From positions 4,796,501-4,860,500 of the forward strand of contig NC_051101.1 in NCBI RefSeq assembly GCF_901709675.1: a stretch of 64,000 nucleotides of DNA, given 5' to 3'. Shown piece after piece: positions 56,966 to 64,000 of this stretch (position 1 is its first letter; every line of letters starts with the position of its first letter). The notes under the pieces are model-generated. The model made no database searches. It saw only the letters and a program-made list of their open reading frames with translations, and had not been told where the DNA came from. Made by a program: the position numbers and the translations under genes. The DNA is from Syngnathus acus. Lineage: Eukaryota; Chordata; Actinopteri; Syngnathiformes; Syngnathidae.

Positions 56966-59900
56966 ATCAAATTGGGATACTCTCCAGCTCAATGGGACAA
57001 AACCACCAATGCTGTTCTAGGTAACTTTTGTAATCATAGCTTTTGTAACAACCATCAAAAGTGTATTGACAAGTGTAAGGGCACAGAATATGAATTTACT
57101 CCGTGGACTCCATTTTTGTGCCCTGTACAAGTCGAGCACGAAGCGCTATGTAAATCTGGGGTGGGCTATGCTGGATTTTGGAGCAGTTAAAATGGATGTT
57201 TTTAGTTGTTGTGAGCGTGAACAGCCAACTTGATTCACAGAACGGGTCCTCTCATTCCCTTCAAAATTAGTACCTGAGAGATGCAGTCTTGGACAGCTCG
57301 GAAAACAGAAACTGATTTGCTCCAGTTCATACAGGAGGTCAAAGCGTGCAAGCAGACCCCCACGAGTGGATGATGAAACATTGACCTAGCAGATCGCAGA
57401 TCTGTGAAGATGGCACTTGGAGACCATCTTCCACCACTATCATTTGTGTTTGTGTCGTTCTATCGCTGTTGGCAAGAGATATATTTCATTGTCCGACTCA
57501 ACCAATTATGACAGTAAAGTTCAGCGCACTGTTGGCTGAGCACCAAGGTCGTCAGACTCAGCACTCTTAACGTCTACATGTCATGCAGCCTCCTTTGCAC
57601 AGTCTAGTCTAGTCTTATTGTTAGTGTTTGACCGATGCGATTCTTTTTATTTACGTAGTCATTTTATTTAACAAAGTGAAGCCACACTTTTATCGATACA
57701 AGGTGCAACCACACGACTTTCTTTGTTGGTCTCAGCAAGTTTGCGTCTGTGGACGAGGCACCAGAAAAATATGAATGATTCCAATTTATTCTCAAGACTC
57801 AGTGTTCAACCATACCTGACCGACGCAATTGCCTCATGCATCATTGGCTGGCCTGGATTTACAGATTTCTAACTAGTAAATGCCTATGGATGACTACCTT
57901 TCATCTAGGGTGGGGACACATTGAGCAAAATGCCCACATATAAAGGATACACTTCCAAACATACAGAGACCTCATAACTCCCTGACCCCCACCAGTAAAA
58001 AAAAAAAAAAACTGCTAGCTGGAGAGCTGCCATGGTTTCCAAGCAACTCACACAAACAGCAGGAAACACATGAGGGGTCACATCACAGTGTGCATAAAAA
58101 AGGAAGGTACTGAATAGAGAAATTAGTGAAAAAAAGAGGAAGCAGACATGAGTTGATCCCTGCTGACCCCTCTCACCACCCCCACCTCCAGAAAAAAATG
58201 TCCTGCAATAAAGATGTTTTTGCTTTACTGTCCCATTAGAAAAACAATCATACAAGGGTGGTCCTGTGTTACGCCGTAAAATGGATAATTTAATCTCTTC
58301 ATCCGTGTGAATACCAGCACAAAAGAAAGGACAATAGGCTGGCCTCAAACTCACCTGAAAAAGGCTTTGAAAAATTTCAGAGGAAATACGTATTCTTGTT
58401 TCTATTGTTTCGTTTTCCCCTGCTGTCAGTCACTTGTCACCCAGATATGCTTACAGTGGCCATGTTCAACTTTGAATTGCAGAGAGCAAAGTAAAGAATG
58501 CAGCTGAAAATCCCAATAGATCATGTTTCAACACGTCTTGTAAAATATTGAGGTGTTTGAGTGTCCTACTAAATACAACAAGGTAATGAGTGACTAAACC
58601 TTAATGGCTACTTTGAGAAGGGTAAATACACTTGGAAAGCAATTCACCTCCTTTATGTCACCTTTTTGCAGAAATGGTGAAGTTCATCTGTCTATCCGTA
58701 AAATGCATGTAAAGTTAACTCTTTGAAATTGTACAATTTTGAATTGAATTCAAATTGGATCAAAAAAGAATAGCTCAAGCCAAAATGTCCTGACACTAGT
58801 CAGCTTGGAAACAATTAATCCTCAGGGGCGAAGTTGTGTCATAGAATGTGTTTCACTCCCTATTGAAGTCCAAACAGAGTTTTATTGTTATGTTTTACTG
58901 TGAGCTGTGAGCTCAACCCAAATCACTTTACAATGAGCACCAGTTAAGCAAACAATGAAGAAAGACATTTAATGTTGTGTTTATAAAACAACCAAACAGA
59001 TTTGCCTTAGTGGGAGAGTTTGCAGTTTTTAAAAAATACATTTTGTCATTTACATTAAAAATGTATTTGTGATCTGACAGTTGAGGTGAGTAGTAGGTGA
59101 CTCACTCACCATCTATAACAGTATCTTGGTCAAGCCACCATACTCGTTGGAACACTTTAAACGAAGTTAAATAGATCCATTTTTTTGGAAGACACAAATT
59201 TTTAGTAATTCCAATTTCACTTGCACTTTAAAAAAACCTGTTGAGTGTGAGAAGGAAATACTCACTGCCTGTTTTTGGAGTTTGGGAGATTTTTACTTTT
59301 TTTTTTACAATGCATTTGAGTGATGAGTGGTGAGTGAATGTAGAATACTGAATGCATGGAAAGAATATCTAACCTCTTAAGTGGAAAATAAATCAGACTG
59401 ACATGTTGCATTAGCATTGTATTTGCATATTATGAGAGTGGCAATGCAGACCTTTTTAGAGATCTTGCTTGAGTAATTATCTGTGTCGAAGTAGGAAAAC
59501 TCTCTCACAGGTCACATATCTTTGACCTATAGAAAGTGTTATTGGCCACAGGCTTTGAGTTAGCTGCACATGTGGGTAAGATAAGAGTAGTCATGGTGGA
59601 GCTCTTATCACAACTCACATTGTCAGCAAAACCAGTAGTAGAAAAAAAAAAATTACACCAAGTGCAGTTATAGGTCATTAGTTAACAATGTGCAAACATT
59701 CCGACCCCACAGAACAATTCTTTGTCTAGACATCAACAAATAATGAGTTGCCTCAACAGACCTTTATGATTTTGTTTTCTTTAACGTGATGCTGAAAAGA
59801 TAACACATTAAGGTACACTTTACCAGCTTCACTAATTAGTTTCAAGCAAAGTGGAGAACAGCGTCCAAATAGTTTCAAAATGCAAATGCAACTATGACAG

Positions 59901-62900
59901 TCTACAAATCCACTTCTCTTGCCGAAATGTTGACACTTTTTGTCGATGACGACGTTTTATGAACATTCTGTATTTTTTTATTTTATTTTATTGTATGTAT
60001 TATGTATCAAACTTGAAGCTGAACTATTAAGTGTTGTATCAATACACTTTATATTAATGGTAGTTAATATTTCTTAAGGATGTCATGTTAAGAATCGTAA
60101 CATCCTATTTCCTCCCGTCAGTGGCCATGTGACGATGACGGCCCTGCTTCTTTGGTTTACAAGCTAGACATGTATGTTACTTCCTGTTCATAAGAGGAAT
60201 CTCTGAAAAACCCAGTAGCTAAACATACAGCAGAGTCCAGACACGCTTAAGATAGATCCTGTCGGTAAATTCTTAAGAAGGAAAAAAAAAGGAAGTGAAT
60301 AAAACTAACAAAAAACACTTGCCTAAGATCCTTTTTTAACCGTATCGCCATTCATGTCTTAGAATTAAAAAATAAATAAAAAGATGAGTAATAATGTCTG
60401 TGGTCACAGTTGCCATTGACGCTGAGGATAAACAACCGGAATGGATGAGTAATAATCTTATATCAACATGATGAACACAATAGAGCACTAAAATCAGCCT
60501 GATTCAGGTTGTGGTTTTAAAAAAAAAAAAAAAGATGATAATAATAGTGTAGAGAACTGCCAATGAGCACATATTTCCGGATCTGTTGAACGAGGATTAT
60601 ATGCATGTACTAAAAGGAGAGGCTCAACAGGGGAGAAGAGTGGTAGGATTTACCACATTAATTTTAGTAGGATTTCCCGCACATTGGCTATACATTTTTG
60701 CATCCATGTTTACATAAACATATTAGCCTAAATTCTGAATATTAATATCACTGGTCCGTGCTAATGGGTGCAAACATTCCCTGTTGAGGTCAAGTTGTAT
60801 CGTTCTTCCTCGGCCAAACCACCGGTAGTAAACATTAGAGAGGCTGACAACTATACTAGTACTAAAGCCAAATCCACTTTTGTTATTTATTATATTGTGA
60901 GAGCTGGTTCTGATTCCCAGTCCCTTATGTACTACAATGAAACAATGTAGACCAACTTAAGGCCATCAACTCAGCCCAAACATATTTAATTTTGAACTGC
61001 TTGGCAATAGACAATTTCTACATGCAACAAAAAGAAAGAAGAGAAAATGTCAGTTCCACATCTCAATAGAAAGATAAAGGTCGCATGTTTGCGTTTATGC
61101 ACCATGATCAGCAATCATTGTGTGTGAAACAAGAGCAAGGACCAGGCTGCTCATAAATCTTAGTGTGTCACTCATGCTCTCCCACAGACATGTTGTGGCT
61201 TCTCTCTTCGTGTGTTGTCACAAAGCCAGATGCAGCAGCACTGTAAATTAAAATCTTTCATTTCCAGAGAATATGTCATGAGCTTCCAAACCCTGCATCT
61301 GATATGTTTGCCTTGTTAAGTCTAATGGAGTAAAAACAAATGAAAAATAGTTAGGTCCATAAGTATTTCAGCGGAGAATTTATGATTTTGCCTTTACGCA
61401 TAACCACAATGAAGTTCTAAGAAAAACAGCAGCAATAATAACAGCATACCAGAATAACAGCAATTTAATGTAGAGGGTCTCATTTTTAAAGGGCTGGAGA
61501 CTATTTTGACAAATGACATTAACCATTTTTTTAAGTAATAAAATCATCATGAAATTAAATCCTTAGCCACTCGTTGGCTGAGGAAACCCAAGCAGTCAAT
61601 TATGCTCCCTTTGATACAAACTTATACTGGAGTTTTAAAGTTTATTTAATTGTTTGAACATTCCACAAAAAAAAACAATTCAATTAAAAAAAGAATGAAA
61701 GCTAAATGTTGTATTTTTGTGAAGTTTGCTAAATTCCGTTCAGTTGCGGTTCCGTAAGTCTTTTAATAGCTATGTGAGTGTATTCTTTTGACCTCCTTCT
61801 ATATAAAGTGTTGAACGACAACTTCTGCTGTGATTTGACGAAACAAACATTACATTGATTGAAAAGGGAACAACACCAATCTCACATGGACACAAGTTAT
61901 TTGGTCTTTAAAACTACTGTAGGAATATATCCCACAAAATGAAACAAACTCAATAATGACCATGACAATATCAAAGTATCCTTGATCGATAAATTCAACC
62001 CCTGGTACCTTGAAGGTGGACGAGTGTGATACTGTTCAAGTAAAAGGTTTTACAGCCTAATGTGTTGAGGGAAAGTTATAGTCAGAATACATGCAGAATA
62101 CTCAAAAATAATATCTTAGAAATGTGACTCAAATAGTATAAATTAGATTTCAATTTTGGCAGTGAGTTCATGACAATCAAAAGTGTCATGTCACAACTGT
62201 TAAAAGCACATTTTATAATCAGTAGACCTGAGTTCTTCCAAAGAGCACATAGTCCAAGTTTATATTGGCACAATAACAGTCTCGATGTGGATATTCTTTC
62301 ATTTAAAAACGTTGACTTATGTAGAATTACATTTTAGTATTAGGGATTCGAACATAAAACAGAGTCCAAATTCCACAACGGCATCGCCAAGCTTTTGACA
62401 CAATACATATAAAAAGGCTTATCAAACAAACTACATTTATTATCAAGGAGCACCACTGATTTCACATGGAAATATGTCTTTTGGGCTTTAAAACTATGAA
62501 TAGACAAAACAAAAAGGATCTTTTAGATCCCCTGAAGTGATGACACATGCCAAGGAAGAATTGAGTATGGTAAAAAAAAAAAAGTCTGCCTTGTGCATCA
62601 GCCTTTTTTTTTTTTTTGCAGTTGCTGAATCAATGAATATTTTTTTTAAGGCTGTTCGTTTAACACATGGCTGAATATATTAGGACAAGGGTTACATCAT
62701 CAGGTTTTGAGAATATGCGCATTTTTTTCTGAAATATAGGCTGCTGAATAGTGAACAATGAGTTGTTGCTTCAGCGAAGGTCCGAAGTGCTTTATTGTTG
62801 ACAGACACTGAAGCTAATGATGCTTTGCTCAGTAGCAGGGAATCCATCAAGATAAGACAAGAGACTGCTACTGAACCGTGCCACACCACAAGGTTTTAAA

Positions 62901-63892
62901 ACTGCTTGCCAACTAGTGAAAGACCATCCTGCTGACGGTGCCAATCAGTTGCGTGGCTTTATTTTTTTTTTCCTACCGCAGGTTTGTATCATAATTCACG
63001 TCGACTATATGATGCTGCTTTTTCATCTTTGAGCTCACACGTGCACATCAGCCAAGCCACAGCTGACGCCAGAGATGGAGCTACTGCAGGCAAAGAAAAC
63101 AGAACACACTCACTTTCTTCCTGTGCTGTCTGCTTGTGCCTACCTCCAAACTTGAGTCTGCTTTTGATTATGTGATCATCCTTTGGGTTTGCCATCAGCT
63201 TTTCAAACCCGCAGCAGTTTTTTTTTTAGGTAGAACTCTGGCCCCCAACCAAAATGCATCACATAGGAGCTTGTCTAAGCTGTGCTTAATTGGCCTTGTG
63301 GCCAGTGATAGTCCAACTCATCTTGATGTATGACTTCTTCTTTAATTTTATAAATATTTCCACGGTATTTGTTACCCACATAATGGTGACTGTATTCTGC
63401 CATATACATTCATAGTGCCAGTCATTAGAATCTACGCTCCAAGTATCATTATGTTTCACATCATTAAAATTTTCACATTTGAATTATTCATGTGAGCTGA
63501 CAGCTATTTTGCTGAATACTCAACTCTGATAATCCCTGCAATATACCAATGTCCTCCGGGAATTAATAGAATTACATTTTCAGTAAACAAGTACTACATG
63601 TGGTTTTACTTATCTGTAATACCTACCAATTACAAATTATATCAGCGTTGCCTGATGGAATCTATTACTGTGTTTGGGTGGTTGTACTTTAGTAATATGC
63701 GATATACGTGAACTTCATGTAGATTGACATACAACATGATGTGTTTGTCATGTGATCATTTGTTCAGTTTTATTTTGTGAAACTATTTCCAGTATAGCCC
63801 ATACAAGCATTGGATTTTTGTGTATATGTTATTGTGAACATCATGGCATACTGTAACTGTGAACTGAATTTTAATTGTGTATAATGGTAAAC
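56966..63892. other. Long, nearly repeat-free unique stretch
   Basis: About 6.9 kb without a recognised gene, RNA or mobile element. Simple runs occur at 57998 (A), 59299 (T), 59641 (A), 60522 (A), 62573 (A) and 62606 (T). The largest frame (57905-58354 minus, 149 codons) translates A/T-rich and GGGG-rich DNA as phenylalanine- and glycine-rich peptide and has no domain. It could hold noncoding regulatory DNA, but no single block stood out. Confidence 0.4.
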
Positions 63893-64000
63893 TCACCTAA
63901 GGCAGGGTGGGTTCAGGCCCTACTCAGCGACAGTATGAATGTGAGAGGGAATGTTTGTGTCGCTCCGACAGAGTGGTGACCAATAGAAAATAGACAGATG
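63893..64000 (+). mobile_element. SINE copy cut by the window edge
   Basis: GGCAGGGTGGGTTCAGGCCC, AGTATGAATGTGAGAGGGAA, TGTTTGTGTCGCTCCGACAG, TGGTGACCAATAGAAAATAG and ACAGATG match the body and tail of the recurring SINE, with an internal deletion between the GGCGACCAA and TAGAAAATGG regions. The tail continues past the window. Confidence 0.5.

Noticed and set aside
57905-58354. 149-codon minus-strand frame
   Set aside because: Phe-rich and Gly-rich parts come from A-run and GGGG-rich DNA; no domain and no partner exon.
59084-59104. Word resembling the start of let-7 (GAGGTGAGTAGTAGGTGA)
   Set aside because: The seed is interrupted by an insertion and no matching hairpin arm is visible within 80 bp.

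Overview
This window looks like intergenic or deep-intronic DNA from a ray-finned (teleost-type) fish. The evidence is AT-rich single-copy sequence with no compact gene arrangement, many vertebrate-style microsatellites, and interspersed repeats of types common in fish: a fish-type CR1/L2-group LINE, a tRNA-headed SINE ending in (GATG)n or (GAAT)n, hAT and Tc1/mariner-like TIR elements, and short LTRs with TGTCAC starts. Species cannot be named from the sequence alone.

No host protein-coding gene could be supported on either strand. Nearly all open frames are 60-150 codons, lack recognisable domains, or translate simple repeats. The one long frame (48075-49949, minus) is the reverse transcriptase half of a 5'-truncated LINE. 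No tRNA, rRNA, known miRNA or CRISPR was recognised.

Layout. 1-9.6 kb: a TA microsatellite, a SINE fragment, a LINE 3' tail, a probable solo LTR with an internal 12-bp minisatellite, and a SINE with visible Pol III boxes. 9.6-23 kb: a second degenerate solo LTR (15.85-16.37 kb), SINE tails and GA/CA microsatellites. 23-31 kb: a 431-bp TIR element (23.03-23.46 kb), a long CATC array fused to a SINE, and a SINE copy with a 10-bp target duplication (29.6-29.9 kb). 31-41 kb: mostly unique sequence with conserved-looking blocks, plus two related tail elements 1.5 kb apart. 41-42 kb: a TIR transposon with a retroposon nested in it. 43-47 kb: unique sequence and a hAT terminus. 47.4-50 kb: a SINE next to the LINE. 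50.4-51.3 kb: a hAT fossil with a BED finger and an intron. 53.0-53.8 kb: a mariner-like deletion derivative. 55-57 kb: a CTGT/CTGC array, a LINE 3' end, a tandem duplication and a hAT MITE with a perfect 8-bp target duplication. 57-64 kb: almost repeat-free unique sequence ending in a SINE cut by the window edge.

Several unique stretches read like developmental noncoding elements, with dense TAAT, FOX, SOX and POU-type words and little low-complexity DNA. Together with the lack of genes, this fits a gene desert or giant intron near a developmental regulator. That reading is inference and depends on cross-species alignment. I did not find a convincing new biological system. The most useful results are the exactly bounded mobile elements.
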